From Pontibacter flavimaris (GTDB lineage Bacteria > Bacteroidota > Bacteroidia > Cytophagales > Hymenobacteraceae): a stretch of 64,000 bases of DNA. The stretch covers positions 744,001 through 808,000 of the forward strand of contig NZ_LVWA01000005.1 of assembly GCF_001907195.1 (NCBI RefSeq), read 5' to 3'. Positions 54,199-63,666 of the stretch are shown piece by piece. Made by a program: the position numbers and the translations under genes. The notes beneath the pieces were generated by a model that saw only the letters and a list, made by a program, of their open reading frames with translations, searched no databases and had not been told where the DNA came from. Every line of letters begins with the position of its first letter. Position 1 is the first letter of the stretch.

Positions 54199-56646
54199 TT
54201 ACTCACATCCCATCACAGTTCCGCTGCCAATCGGTGAGCCCGGCGGCAAATCCAGGGCTTTACTCGGCAGCACCTCTTCCGATACCGGCCGGTTCAGGCG
54301 CTCCAGCGCGAAGGTAAGGTGGGCCTGGTAACTGTCCTTTGGGTTGAGCGTGTGCCTCCGCTCAATATAGCTTTTCAGGTCTTTAAGGGTGGCCGTGGCG
54401 ATGGCCCTGGCCTGGTAAGAGGCGCTTTCGTTGTGGGCAAGCGCCAGCAGGTGCGTGAGCACGATCTGCTCGGTCTGCAGCTGCACCAGGCCTTCCATTC
54501 CTTTCTCGCGTTTCCGCTTCCAGGTGTTCTCCACCAGTTGCTCCGTCACGTCCTGCAGGCTGAGGCTGTTGCTGCGGGCACCAAGCTCCACTAGCCGCGA
54601 GGCACGCTCGGGGTGCAGTAAGAAGGATACGGAAAAATCTGCGGAGGCCTCGGCGGCGGCCAGCGGATCGAAGGTGAGGCCGGTGCGCCTGGCAAAGAGT
54701 TCCCGGTTGTTGCGCAGTCCCGGTGCGCGCGGGGGAATCAGCTTGATGATGTGCTCCGGTACGGTGAGTACTTCCGGGGAGATGGTTTTCAGCATCGCGT
54801 CCAGCGCCTTTTGCTGTTCGCCTCTGGCCAGCACGGTGGTTGTAGGCTGTCCGTCACCCCGCACGACATACGTATAGTATATGCCGCCGATCAGCTTGGC
54901 CACGGCCTCGGTCTGGTAGCGGTGGTAGTTATAGATCGGCACCAGCACATCTTCCAGCGTACTCATGGGCGCGCCGGGTTTGATATTGTTTTGAGAGAAG
55001 TTCTGCAGGGCCTTCCCGCGTATCTTGAGCACATTCAGGAGTTCATCAGTAGCGTTGGCGCCATTGTCCCACAGGTGCGCGTCCGGGTGGGTACCTCCGG
55101 GTGCGCGGGCATCCCGGTCGGAGATAAACTGCAGGCCCTGGGCTCTTCCTTTGGCCAGGATCTCGTTCAGCGCTTTCTTCTCGTCTGTTCCGGCCGGGAA
55201 GTCCTGGTAACCGTAAGCTACAGCCACTTTATCCCACGCGCCAATAGTGGTGCCGTAAGCGTTGCTCAGGTCGATGTTACCGGCGCGGTCGAGTTTGGCC
55301 TGCGGGTGCGGGTAGTCCATCACGGAGGCGTTGTTGTTGGCGGCGTAGTTGTGCATAATGCCCAATGTGTGGCCCAGTTCGTGTGCCGACAGCTGCCGGA
55401 TGCGCGCCAGCGCCATCTCCATCATCGTTTTATTGACCGGTTTCCCCTCCTCGTAAGGGGCCAGCAGGCCTTCGGCTATCAAATAGTCCTGGCGCACACG
55501 CAGAGAGCCCAGCGACACATGGCCTTTGATAATCTCGCCGGTGCGCGGATCCGTGACTGAGGCGCCGTACGACCAGCCGCGCGTGCTGCGGTGCACCCAC
55601 TGGATGATGTTGTAGCGCACGTCCATCGGGTCGGCACCGTCGGGCAACACCTCCACCCGGAAAGCATTTTTGTAGCCAGCAGCCTCAAAGGCCTGGTTCC
55701 ACCAGCGGGCCCCGTCCAGCAGCGCCGTGCGGATGGGCTCAGGAGCACCGTTATCGACATAGTATACAATAGGCTTCACGGCTTCCGATACGTTGGCCGA
55801 AGGATCTTTCTTGTGCAGGCGGTGGCGGGCGATGAAGCGCTGCTCTATGTTCTCGTTCACCGGTGTGGCATAATCGAAGTAGGAGATGCCGAAATAGCCG
55901 GCGCGCGGGTCCGCCTCGCGTGGTGAATACTTGTTGTCGGGCAGCTGGATGAAAGAGTGGTGCTGGCGCAGCGTAAGGGCCTGCACATCGGGGGCAACCT
56001 CATACACATAGCGCCCGGCATCCTCGCCGCCGGTAAAGGTTAGGGTAGCCTCAAACTCGGTGTTCTCGGGGAAGTTTTTGGTGCGCGGCAGGTACATGGC
56101 CGAGCGGCTGGCGTCGAGCTTGTAGGTGCCCTGCTTAGTGCGTTTTATACTTCCGATCACATCATGGGCGTCGCGCAGCAGGAAATCCGTGGCATCCACC
56201 AATACGCTGTTGCCTTCCACCGCCTCTGCCTTAAAGCCCCAAAGTATGGATTTGGCAAAAGACTCGTCCACGGCGCGGGCCTCGTTTTTGTTGTCGGTGA
56301 TGGCACGGTAATCCAGGTTTGGCTGCACGAGCATCACCTTAGCGCCTACTTTCTCGAAGTATACCACGCGCTGGCCACCCAGCTGGCCACGGTCCAGGCC
56401 GATGTCGTTGGAGCCCAGGCCGGAGGGCAGGGAGTTAACATACAGGAACTCCTGGTTCACTTTATCCACCTCCAGCCATACCTTGCCACTGTCCCTGTCG
56501 TAATAAAAGGTGAAGTAACCAGGGTACTTCTGCATGTCCTTGGTTTTGGAAGCGATGGTGGGCAGTGCCTGGGCCAGTGCCATACTTGCCGAAAGCAGCG
56601 GCAGCACCAGCACGAGCCAGATTGTTCTGATAAAGGGTGATGTCAT
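54199..56646 (-). CDS. Secreted zinc metalloprotease of the metzincin type (DUF5117/DUF4953 family)
   Basis: 815 residues from ATG at 56646 with signal peptide ending SMALAQ; the frame from 56886 adds 80 residues of poor quality. The zinc site HELGHTLGIMH places His422, Glu423, His426 and His432 in the full HExxHxxGxxH pattern, and SVMDYPHP supplies the Met-turn shortly after. The N-terminal half (about 30-230, YDRDSGKVWLEVDKVNQEFLYVNSLPSGLGSNDIGLDRGQ) is the conserved DUF5117-like part, and a helical DUF4953-like region lies to the C-terminus. Acts outside the cytoplasm; substrate unknown. It ends at a hairpin containing the AAGTATA word. Confidence 0.92.
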   Translation of the reverse strand: MTSPFIRTIWLVLVLPLLSASMALAQALPTIASKTKDMQKYPGYFTFYYDRDSGKVWLEVDKVNQEFLYVNSLPSGLGSNDIGLDRGQLGGQRVVYFEKVGAKVMLVQPNLDYRAITDNKNEARAVDESFAKSILWGFKAEAVEGNSVLVDATDFLLRDAHDVIGSIKRTKQGTYKLDASRSAMYLPRTKNFPENTEFEATLTFTGGEDAGRYVYEVAPDVQALTLRQHHSFIQLPDNKYSPREADPRAGYFGISYFDYATPVNENIEQRFIARHRLHKKDPSANVSEAVKPIVYYVDNGAPEPIRTALLDGARWWNQAFEAAGYKNAFRVEVLPDGADPMDVRYNIIQWVHRSTRGWSYGASVTDPRTGEIIKGHVSLGSLRVRQDYLIAEGLLAPYEEGKPVNKTMMEMALARIRQLSAHELGHTLGIMHNYAANNNASVMDYPHPQAKLDRAGNIDLSNAYGTTIGAWDKVAVAYGYQDFPAGTDEKKALNEILAKGRAQGLQFISDRDARAPGGTHPDAHLWDNGANATDELLNVLKIRGKALQNFSQNNIKPGAPMSTLEDVLVPIYNYHRYQTEAVAKLIGGIYYTYVVRGDGQPTTTVLARGEQQKALDAMLKTISPEVLTVPEHIIKLIPPRAPGLRNNRELFARRTGLTFDPLAAAEASADFSVSFLLHPERASRLVELGARSNSLSLQDVTEQLVENTWKRKREKGMEGLVQLQTEQIVLTHLLALAHNESASYQARAIATATLKDLKSYIERRHTLNPKDSYQAHLTFALERLNRPVSEEVLPSKALDLPPGSPIGSGTVMGCE

Positions 56647-56827
56647 GGTGTAAAGGGTTAGTTTTGCGCTTGAAGTTGTAATATACACTTTTTGTAATTT
56701 ACTTTGAGCGCCGGTCTGCCCCGCCTCTGCAGAAGGATCCTGTTCAGGAAGCGGGCTGGCCGAGCGACTCCGCTGAAGGGGGACATGTAACAAAGCGCCT
56801 TTGGAGGATGTATAGATTTGCATAAAC

Positions 56828-57298
56828 ATGATTGATATGACTATGACCGTGAAGTACTTTTTTGCCGCCTTGGGTGTGGGACTCATACTTACCTCCTGCG
56901 GTACCCAGGAATCGGAATATGACCGCTACTACGAACAGGGCTACCGTGATTCTGTGGCCACTGCCCGTGCCAACGCGCCGGAGCCTGCACCTGGCACCAA
57001 AACCCCTACAGCCCCCAAAGCCGCGGCGGAGCAACCCAAGCAGCACCCGGGCGCCATGCTGATCGCGGGATCTGACTGTACGGCCTGCCACAACAACCAG
57101 CAGAAACTGGTGGGGCCCGCCTATGTGGATGTAGCCGGAAAGTATGAAGCCAACGACAAGAACAGGGAGTACCTGATCGGCAAGATTAAAGAGGGCGGCG
57201 CCGGCGTATGGGGCCAGGTGCCCATGCCGCCGCACCCCAACCTCAGCAACGATGACGCCGGTAAAATGGTGGATTACATCCTATCCCTGAAGAAATAA
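56828..57298 (+). CDS. Lipoprotein class I cytochrome c
   Basis: Single-haem electron carrier of 156 residues, tethered in the periplasm or outer membrane. Lipobox LTSC (Cys24), then a Pro/Ala-rich linker (about 45-75), then the haem domain with CTACH (Cys84, Cys87, His88) and distal ligand Met133 in VPMPPHP. The start may be the third Met (56843), which gives a neat lipoprotein signal. Length and PMPPHP resemble small c551/c552-type domains. Divergent from the metalloprotease; followed by a terminator. Confidence 0.92.
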   Translation: MIDMTMTVKYFFAALGVGLILTSCGTQESEYDRYYEQGYRDSVATARANAPEPAPGTKTPTAPKAAAEQPKQHPGAMLIAGSDCTACHNNQQKLVGPAYVDVAGKYEANDKNREYLIGKIKEGGAGVWGQVPMPPHPNLSNDDAGKMVDYILSLKK

Positions 57299-57304
57299 CA
57301 GCAC

Positions 57305-57341
57305 ATCGCGCAGCCCCCTCAAACGGCTGCGCGATTTTTTT
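57305..57341 (+). terminator. Terminator of the cytochrome c gene
   Basis: Perfect 11-bp arms ATCGCGCAGCC / GGCTGCGCGAT followed by seven T, starting seven bases after the stop. Confidence 0.9.
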
Positions 57342-57390
57342 ATGGATACGGGCAGCCTCATAGAAGTATAAACCTGCCAGTCGTCCGCAC

Positions 57391-58026
57391 TTAAGAACCC
57401 TGTACTTTCTTCCGCAGCACCAGCGTCGTCATACTTCGCTCGCGCTCTACCAGCACCGTTTTCAGCGGCTCCAGCAGCTCGGCCTCTAAAGTATAGATCA
57501 GCTCGCGTAGTTGGGGCTCATCAGCCAGAAACCACACCGGCCCATGCGGCATTTTATACTTTTGCGGCGCCACCTGCTGCAGCTTTCCCTCCATCCCTAT
57601 CGTTGTACTGAAACGGCAGAAGAGCATACCCTCCGGCTTTAGCACACGCCACAGTTGCTGCAGCATACGTCTGAAATGTGCTTCGCTTTGAGCAAAATGC
57701 AGCACGGCGCTGCACAGCACCACCTCAAAGGCGGCGTCCTCAAAAGGAAGATCAGTCAGGTCGGTTACCACAAAATTTTTGGGCGATAGGGTAGGGGCCA
57801 ATTCCGAAGCCATGGCCCGTACGTTCGCGATGGCTTCCTCCGAAATATCGGCCCCGTATACTTTCACGCCAGCCTGCATCAGGTACTGTATGTTTCTCCC
57901 GGAGCCGCAGCCGGCGTCCAGTACGCGCATACCTTTGCGGATACGGCCCTTCAGCAATTGGTCGAACAGGTAAATGTCGATGTTGCCGAATTGGGCGGGG
58001 ATGGAGGTGAGGGGCAGGTGGAACAT
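57391..58026 (-). CDS. Class I SAM-dependent methyltransferase
   Basis: 211 residues with the Rossmann-type SAM motifs: VLDAGCGSGRNIQYL (motif I, about 35-49), VYGADISEEAI (motif II), VVTDLTDLPFEDAAFEVVLCSAVLHF (motifs III-IV) and LWRVLKPEGMLFCRF (post-motif). It resembles small-molecule methyltransferases of the Methyltransf_11/25 type. The substrate is unknown. Alone on the minus strand, divergent from hutU across 120 bp. Confidence 0.9.
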   Translation of the reverse strand: MFHLPLTSIPAQFGNIDIYLFDQLLKGRIRKGMRVLDAGCGSGRNIQYLMQAGVKVYGADISEEAIANVRAMASELAPTLSPKNFVVTDLTDLPFEDAAFEVVLCSAVLHFAQSEAHFRRMLQQLWRVLKPEGMLFCRFSTTIGMEGKLQQVAPQKYKMPHGPVWFLADEPQLRELIYTLEAELLEPLKTVLVERERSMTTLVLRKKVQGS

Positions 58027-58146
58027 AAGCGAAAGTATGGGATGGAGCTGTATTTTGGGGCATCTGCGTATAAATTTAGCTCCATTTTCCTGTCATTTTT
58101 GATATAAATTTCAGATTATTGAACAAACCCAATCGAATTAAAAACT

Positions 58147-59859
58147 ATGACTACCTCAGCTGCCACAGCAACCTCACCAAGGGCCGGCCTTACTGCCGAG
58201 CAATTCATCCAGAAATACGCCAACCATCCCACTTACATCCCGCCACGCGGGCCGGAACTGCATTGCAAGAACTGGCAAACAGAGGCTGCCCTGCGCATGT
58301 TCCTCAACAACCTGACCGACGAAGTGGCCGAAGCACCAGCCGACCTGGTAGTTTACGGCGGCACCGGACAGGCGGCCCGCACGCCGGAGGATGCCCGCAA
58401 GATTATTGAGGTGCTGCTGGAACTGGAGGAGGACGAGAGTCTGCTGGTGCAGTCGGGCAAGCCGGTGGGCAAGGTGCGCACGCACGCCGAGGCGCCGCGG
58501 GTGCTGATTGCCAACTCGAACCTGGTGCCGCACTGGGCTACTTGGGAGTACTTTAACGACCTGCGCAAGCGTGGCCTGATCATGTACGGGCAGATGACGG
58601 CCGGCAGTTGGATCTACATCGGCTCGCAGGGCATATTGCAGGGCACCTACGAGACCTTTGCTGCCTGCGGCGACAAATACTTCAACAGCGATTTGCGCCA
58701 CAAGCTGCTCGTGACGGGCGGTTTGGGCGGTATGGGCGGCGCGCAGCCCCTGGCGGCAACTATGGCCGGCGCTACTTTCCTGGGCGTTGACGTGGATCCG
58801 GACCGCATCCAAAAACGCCTCGATACCCGCTACATCGATAAAATGACTTTTGACTATGAGGAGGCAAAGCGTTGGGTGCTGGAGGCAAAGGAACGCGGCG
58901 AAGCTATCTCGGTTGGCCTGGTAGGCGACGTCGGCGATGTGCTGGAGCGCCTGATTCAGGATAACATCACCCCGGACATCCTTACCGACCAAACCTCAGC
59001 CCACGATCCACTCAATGGCTACGTGCCGAACGGGCTGAGCCTGCAGGAAGCGAAAGCATTGCGCGAGCAGGACCCGGCCAAGTATAAGGAACTGTCGCTG
59101 AAAAGTATGGCCCGCCACGTGGGCTTCATGCTGGAGCTGCAGCGGCGTGGCAGCAAAACCTTCGACTATGGCAATAACCTGCGTGAATTCGCGCAGCAGG
59201 GCGGCGAGGCAAACGCCTTTAACATTCCGGGATTTGTGCCGGAGTACATCCGTCCGTTGTTCTGCGAGGGCAAAGGACCCTTCCGCTGGGCGGCGCTGTC
59301 CGGCGATCCGGAGGATATCCGCGTGACCGATGAGGCGCTGAAGGAGCTGTTCCCAGAGAACACGCACATGATCAAGTGGCTGGACGAGGCGCAGGAGAAA
59401 GTAGCCTTTCAGGGCCTGCCGTGCCGCATTTGCTGGCTGGGCATGGGCGAGCGCGAGAAAGCCGGTCTGCTCTTTAACCAACTCGTGCGCGAGGGCAAGG
59501 TAAAAGCACCTATCGTGATCGGCCGCGACCACCTGGACTGCGGTTCTGTAGCCTCCCCGTACCGCGAAACCGAAGGCATGAAAGACGGCTCCGATGCCAT
59601 TTCCGACTGGCCGCTGCTGAACCTGATGGCGAATACGGCGGGTGGTGCCACCTGGGTGTCGTTCCACCACGGCGGGGGCGTGGGCATTGGCTACTCGCAG
59701 CATGCGGGCATGGTGATATTGGCCGATGGCACCGACCGTGCCGAGCGCTGTCTCCGCCGCGTGCTCCACAACGACCCGGCCATGGGCATCTTCCGCCACG
59801 CCGACGCCGGCTACGAAACAGCGCAGGAGAACGCTAAGAAGTTCGGGTTGGAGCTGTAA
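58147..59859 (+). CDS. hutU: Urocanate hydratase
   Basis: Second enzyme of histidine degradation, converting urocanate to imidazolonepropionate with tightly bound NAD+. 570 residues, full length. Motifs: [32 protein letters not shown] (NAD site, about 195-210), [14 protein letters not shown] and [13 protein letters not shown] with the conserved active-site Cys, followed by [20 protein letters not shown] minus-strand gene abuts on the left. The downstream 650 bp are filled with repeats before hutI. hutH is not in the window. Confidence 0.97.
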   Translation: MTTSAATATSPRAGLTAEQFIQKYANHPTYIPPRGPELHCKNWQTEAALRMFLNNLTDEVAEAPADLVVYGGTGQAARTPEDARKIIEVLLELEEDESLLVQSGKPVGKVRTHAEAPRVLIANSNLVPHWATWEYFNDLRKRGLIMYGQMTAGSWIYIGSQGILQGTYETFAACGDKYFNSDLRHKLLVTGGLGGMGGAQPLAATMAGATFLGVDVDPDRIQKRLDTRYIDKMTFDYEEAKRWVLEAKERGEAISVGLVGDVGDVLERLIQDNITPDILTDQTSAHDPLNGYVPNGLSLQEAKALREQDPAKYKELSLKSMARHVGFMLELQRRGSKTFDYGNNLREFAQQGGEANAFNIPGFVPEYIRPLFCEGKGPFRWAALSGDPEDIRVTDEALKELFPENTHMIKWLDEAQEKVAFQGLPCRICWLGMGEREKAGLLFNQLVREGKVKAPIVIGRDHLDCGSVASPYRETEGMKDGSDAISDWPLLNLMANTAGGATWVSFHHGGGVGIGYSQHAGMVILADGTDRAERCLRRVLHNDPAMGIFRHADAGYETAQENAKKFGLEL

Positions 59860-59869
59860 GCCCATCCTT

Positions 59870-59953
59870 TTCCCTCCCCTAACAACAGGGGAGGGAGTTC
59901 TGCAGTAGCGGGTCCAACCACCCCTAACCCCTCCTTATCTAAGGCGGGGAATT
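59870..59953 (-). repeat. Dispersed repeat module B, copy 2
   Basis: CTCCCCT / AGGGGAG hairpin just after the hutU stop, then CCAACCACCCCTAACCCCTC and AAGGCGGGGAAT. Related to 37737-37890 in inverted orientation and to the palindrome at 29034-29105. The first hairpin may end hutU transcription. Confidence 0.6.
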
Positions 59954-59970
59954 ATACTTACTACTTGCTC

Positions 59971-60296
59971 TGTCATCTCGAGCAGGGCGAGAGATCTATC
60001 AGGAATTTTGGATAGATTTCTCCCGTAGGTCGAAATAACAGCAATGCCGTAGCTATCGAATGATACCCAGTCCTTGGGTTGAGCGCCTTGTGAGATTCCG
60101 GTGCCCGTAAGGGCATTGCGACGTAGGAGTAAAGGAAGGGAACACAGCGCGATGCCAAAGGACGAGCCCTCTCGGGCTGGAGAGCACCAAAGTATGAATT
60201 GCAACAGTAGGTTTTTGTGAACTATAGGATCAGCGGCAGCTAGAAAGGATAGCTTATATGAAATAGCAGGAAGCAGCGGCTATGGAAGTATAGCTA
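59971..60296 (-). repeat. Dispersed repeat module A, copy 2 (inverted)
   Basis: Inverted, diverged copy of 37400-37720, beginning TGTCATCTCGAGCAGGGCGA and ending near the first AAGTAT words of the array. One ATACTT of copy 1 (37443) is ATCCTT here, while two others are kept. Confidence 0.8.
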
Positions 60297-60485
60297 AAGT
60301 ATAAAGTATAAACCGGCAAGTATAAAAGTATAGGTATATATAACCAAAGTACATAGATGGCTCAGGTATAAGAAGACACAAGCGGACGCTTGCGCCAGAA
60401 ACCATAAAGTATAGCCAAAGTATAAATCCAGCTTTTAAAGCAGAGTGCTGATTACTTTTAGCTCATAGAAGCGGTATAAAAGTAT
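60286..60485 (+). repeat. One-directional array of eight AAGTAT words before hutI
   Basis: AAGTAT starts at 60286, 60297, 60304, 60318, 60326, 60407, 60418 and 60480, all on the plus strand, most extended to AAGTATA. Spacings in the first five are 11, 7, 14 and 8 bases. Chance expectation for 200 bases is about 0.06. It ends 20 bases before the hutI start codon. Confidence 0.85.
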
Positions 60486-60510
60486 AACGCTCTACTTCAT
60501 TAAACCAACT

Positions 60511-61764
60511 ATGAAAGATAACAAAGACACATCAACCCATACGTTAATCGGCCCCTTCAGCCAAATATTAACCATGACCAACCTGCCGGAGGCGGGAGCC
60601 ATACAGGACGAGCAACTGCAGGTGGTGGAACGGGCCGGGGTGCTGGTGCAGGAAGGCAAGGTGCTGAAGGTAGGCAACTATGATAAGCTGCACCGCGAGG
60701 CGCTGGAGAACAAGTATAAACTGGAACTGATAGAGGAGCCGATGGTGCTGCTGCCCGGCCTGATCGATGCCCATACCCACATCTGCTTTGCCGGAAGCCG
60801 TGCCAATGACTACGCCATGCGCGTAGCCGGGAAATCATACTTAGAGATTGCCCGCAATGGTGGCGGCATACTGGACAGTGTGCGCAAAACCCGTGAAGCA
60901 ACTCTGATCGAGCTGGTTGATTTGCTGCGGAAGCGCTGCGACCGTCACCTGCACGAGGGCGTAACTACCTGCGAGGTAAAGAGCGGTTATGGCCTGACGG
61001 TGGAGGAGGAGCTGAAAATGCTGGAGGCCATCAGGCTGGTAAACAAGCACCACGCCCTTGACCTGGTGCCTACCTGCCTGGCGGCCCACATGCGTCCACC
61101 GGAGTTTACCGACTCCAAAGTATACTTGCAGCATATTTTAGATGAGTTGCTACCGCAGGTGCAGGAGCAGAGCCTGGCCAGCCGTGTGGATATCTTCGTC
61201 GAAGACACCGCGTTTACGGAAGCGGAGTCGCTGGAGTACTTGCTGGCCGCAAAGGAAATGGGGTTTGATATTACCGTGCACGCCGACCAGTTCAGCACGG
61301 ATGGCAGCCGGGTGGCCGCAGAAGTAGGTGCCGTGAGCGCCGACCACCTGGAGGCCAGCGGAGACGAGGAAATTGCCTTGCTGCGCGATGCCGGTGTGGT
61401 GGCCACGGTGTTGCCTGGCGCCTCGCTGGGGCTGGGGATGCATTACGCGCCCGCCCGCAAGATGCTGGACGGCGGCCTGTGCCTGGCTATCGCCACCGAC
61501 TGGAACCCCGGCTCTGCCCCCATGGGCGACTTATTGATGCAGGCGGCCATACTTGGTGCTGCCGAAAAATTAACTATCGCCGAGACCCTGGCGGCCGTAA
61601 CTATTCGCGCTGCCAAAGCGCTACACCTGTCTGACCGTGGCAGTCTGGCAAAAGGAAACCTGGCTGATATGATCGCTTTCCCGACAGAAAACTACAAGGA
61701 GATTTTATACTTGCAGGGGAAACTAAAGCCCACGAAAGTATGGAAAAAGGGGAAACGAGTATAG
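60511..61764 (+). CDS. hutI: Imidazolonepropionase
   Basis: Third step of histidine degradation: hydrolyses imidazolone-5-propionate to formimidoylglutamate. 417 residues of the amidohydrolase fold: PGLIDAHTHICFAGSRANDY (metal-binding His pair, about 85-104), EGVTTCEVKSGYGLT, DITVHADQFS, VSADHLEAS and ATDWNPGSAPMGDLL (metal Asp). Complete, ATG at 60511. It follows the repeat-filled gap and is 169 bp before hutG, with a small inverted-repeat element between them. Confidence 0.96.
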   Translation: MKDNKDTSTHTLIGPFSQILTMTNLPEAGAIQDEQLQVVERAGVLVQEGKVLKVGNYDKLHREALENKYKLELIEEPMVLLPGLIDAHTHICFAGSRANDYAMRVAGKSYLEIARNGGGILDSVRKTREATLIELVDLLRKRCDRHLHEGVTTCEVKSGYGLTVEEELKMLEAIRLVNKHHALDLVPTCLAAHMRPPEFTDSKVYLQHILDELLPQVQEQSLASRVDIFVEDTAFTEAESLEYLLAAKEMGFDITVHADQFSTDGSRVAAEVGAVSADHLEASGDEEIALLRDAGVVATVLPGASLGLGMHYAPARKMLDGGLCLAIATDWNPGSAPMGDLLMQAAILGAAEKLTIAETLAAVTIRAAKALHLSDRGSLAKGNLADMIAFPTENYKEILYLQGKLKPTKVWKKGKRV

Positions 61765-61780
61765 AAACTAGGGTAAGTCG

Positions 61781-61900
61781 TACCGCAAGTTTAGCGACAG
61801 CGTAGCTTGTGGTTCTTTATTTTGCCAGTTTGTAACTGGCGCAAGTTGAAAACTTGCTACGAACTAACTACAAGTTACTGCTCTGCTAAAACTTGCGGTA
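61781..61900. mobile_element. MITE-like element, copy 1 (120 bp)
   Basis: Imperfect terminal inverted repeats TACCGCAAGTTTAGC (61781-61795) and GCTAAAACTTGCGGTA (61885-61900), with internal palindromes GCCAGTTTGTAACTGGC (61824-61840) and GCAAGTTGAAAACTTGC (61841-61857). The left half matches the element at 62917. No coding capacity. Target-site duplications were not clear. Confidence 0.65.
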
Positions 61901-61933
61901 TAAAGGAACAATAACCAACAATCAGCAACCAAA

Positions 61934-62908
61934 ATGTATAAACCCACCGCACCCGGCACCTGGAAAGGAAGAGTAGACGCACTCGACGGCGAAGAAGGCA
62001 AGCGCTGGCATCAGGGAATCAAACTGCTCAACCTCACTGAGGGTGCCGAGCCCGCCGACGCAGAACAGGCCATTGCTTTTTTAGGATTCTGTTGCGACGA
62101 AGGTGTGCGCCGTAACCAGGGCAGGGAAGGGGCTGTGGAGGGACCAGCAGCGCTGCGGCAGGCCATGGCCTCGTTTGCGTGGCACCTGGAGGATGATGTG
62201 GCGCTGTTCGATGCCGGCGACGTCTTTTGCACGAACCAAAACCTGGAAGAGGCGCAGAAGCAGCTGGGCAAAAAAGTCACAGCACTTCTATCCAATACTT
62301 ACAAAACGATCATACTTGGTGGCGGCCACGAAACCGCCTACGGGCACTTTTTAGGGATAAAGCAGGCTCTCCCGGAGGGGCAGCAGCTGGGCATCATCAA
62401 CTTCGACGCGCATTTCGACCTGCGGAACTATGAGAAGCAGCCCAGCTCCGGTACCCCATTCCTGCAGATTGCCGACGACCTGCGCACAGAAAATAAAGAC
62501 TTTAATTACCTGTGCCTGGGCATTCAGCAGCAGGGCAATACGCAGAAGCTGTTCAACACCGCAGAAGCTCTGGGGGCCGACTTTGTGTTTGCGCCTGCCA
62601 TGCAGGTCTACAACTATGAGGCGCTGCGGGAGCGGCTGCAGCAGTTTGTGGAGCTGGCCGATGTGCTGTACGTAAGTATAGACCTGGACGTGTTCGCTGC
62701 GGCCTATGCGCCGGGGGTAAGTGCCCCGGCCGCGCTCGGAGTTCATCCCGAAATCGTGCTGCTGCTGCTGCAGGAGATCATCAGCAGCGGCAAGTTGCTG
62801 ACGCTGGACATCGTGGAGCTAAACCCGAAACTCGATAGCGATAACCGCACGGCCAAACTGGGCGCCTCCCTGCTTTACCATGTGGTGCAGCAGTGGAGCC
62901 AGGTATAA
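61934..62908 (+). CDS. hutG: Formimidoylglutamase
   Basis: Arginase-fold Mn enzyme releasing formamide from formimidoylglutamate to give glutamate. 324 residues. Mn ligands appear in GGGHETAYGH (about 135), NFDAHFDLR (about 157) and SIDLDVFAAAYAPG (about 248), the three ureohydrolase signatures. The closing EPKLD-like motif is ELNPKLDSDNRTAKLGA. Ser-Ile of the third motif is encoded AGT ATA within the recurring word. Last hut gene in the window; hutH may lie elsewhere. Confidence 0.94.
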   Translation: MYKPTAPGTWKGRVDALDGEEGKRWHQGIKLLNLTEGAEPADAEQAIAFLGFCCDEGVRRNQGREGAVEGPAALRQAMASFAWHLEDDVALFDAGDVFCTNQNLEEAQKQLGKKVTALLSNTYKTIILGGGHETAYGHFLGIKQALPEGQQLGIINFDAHFDLRNYEKQPSSGTPFLQIADDLRTENKDFNYLCLGIQQQGNTQKLFNTAEALGADFVFAPAMQVYNYEALRERLQQFVELADVLYVSIDLDVFAAAYAPGVSAPAALGVHPEIVLLLLQEIISSGKLLTLDIVELNPKLDSDNRTAKLGASLLYHVVQQWSQV

Positions 62909-62916
62909 ATATCCGT

Positions 62917-63144
62917 TGCCGCAGGTTTAGTATAGCCTAACTTGTGGCTGAAATTGATGCCAGCTTGCAACTGGCTTTCTGCGCGGGCAGAAAAGTATTT
63001 GTTGCCTGATCTATACTTTAAAAATGTCGCTACCAAAGTATAAACCAGTGCCTTCATATTTATACTTGCTTTTTCAAAGCAAAGCTGGTTAAGATCTTGC
63101 TGCCATGCACAGCCACAAGCTACGCTAAAGCTTGTCTTACGGCA
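62917..63144. mobile_element. MITE-like element, copy 2 (about 228 bp)
   Basis: Terminal inverted repeats run from TGCCGCAGGTTTAGTATAG to its diverged complement ending CTTGTCTTACGGCA, extended inward by AACTTGTGGCT and AGCCACAAGCT. It contains GCCAGCTTGCAACTGGC (62959-62975), as in copy 1 at the same relative place. The centre carries several ATACTT/AAGTAT words. No coding capacity. Confidence 0.65.
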
Positions 63145-63145
63145 G

Positions 63146-63192
63146 GAAAACACAGCGGCCTTGCTCAGGTGGAGCAAGGCCGCTGTGTTTTC
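63146..63192 (-). terminator. Long terminator hairpin of the small exported protein gene
   Basis: A perfect 21-bp stem, GAAAACACAGCGGCC continuing to TTGCTC and its complement, with a 5-base loop. The stop codon at 63195 follows immediately on the right. The T-run is within the stem (GTTTTC). Confidence 0.85.
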
Positions 63193-63194
63193 TT

Positions 63195-63605
63195 TTACTT
63201 TCCAATCTTAAACTTGGTCCAGTAGGTGGTGTCGCTGGTTTTCACTTCGATCAGGTACGTGTCGGGCTTTAGCTTGCCGAGCTGGTAGCGCCACGCGCTG
63301 CGGTTGTTCTCCACGCTGACGGGTTTCTGGTACACCATCTTTCCAACTGAGTTCTTCACCTCCAGCACGGCATTCTCGTCCAGCGCCTGCGAGAAATCAA
63401 GCTGAAAGGTGCCTTTGCCGCTAGGGGTCATGTTGATGCCGGAAAGGGTTTCTTTACGGGCGGTAGAATCATCGGCTTTCACAAGGATATGGCTTTTCTC
63501 CTGCGCTGGCAGCGGCGAAGTTTGCGCGTTGGAAGTGGCGGTGGTGAGGCCAGCCAGAGGCAGGCACAGGGCCAGTGCTAGGGCGTATGTTTGTTTCAGT
63601 TTCAT
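63195..63605 (-). CDS. Small exported protein with sorting-domain-like fold
   Basis: 136 residues from ATG at 63605, signal peptide ending SNAQ. The mature part (about 55-136) resembles a stand-alone beta-sandwich like T9SS C-terminal or DUF3244 domains: FSQALDENAVLEVKNSVGKMVYQKPVSV, LKPDTYLIEVKTSDTTYWTKFKIGK. No catalytic domain is attached, which is odd if it is a sorting signal. It may be a small secreted or surface protein. Starts at 63611 or 63638 are possible. Confidence 0.72.
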   Translation of the reverse strand: MKLKQTYALALALCLPLAGLTTATSNAQTSPLPAQEKSHILVKADDSTARKETLSGINMTPSGKGTFQLDFSQALDENAVLEVKNSVGKMVYQKPVSVENNRSAWRYQLGKLKPDTYLIEVKTSDTTYWTKFKIGK

Positions 63606-63666
63606 GAGCATGCTGCTTAAAGTATAAGTATAACACATGCTATTGCATTTTTAATGCCAAACCTTT

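Larger units (their letters stand above)
59860..60510. other. Repeat-filled gap between hutU and hutI
   Basis: 651 bases holding, left to right, repeat module B, inverted module A and an AAGTAT array. No gene or clear promoter other than the array could be seen. Confidence 0.7.
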
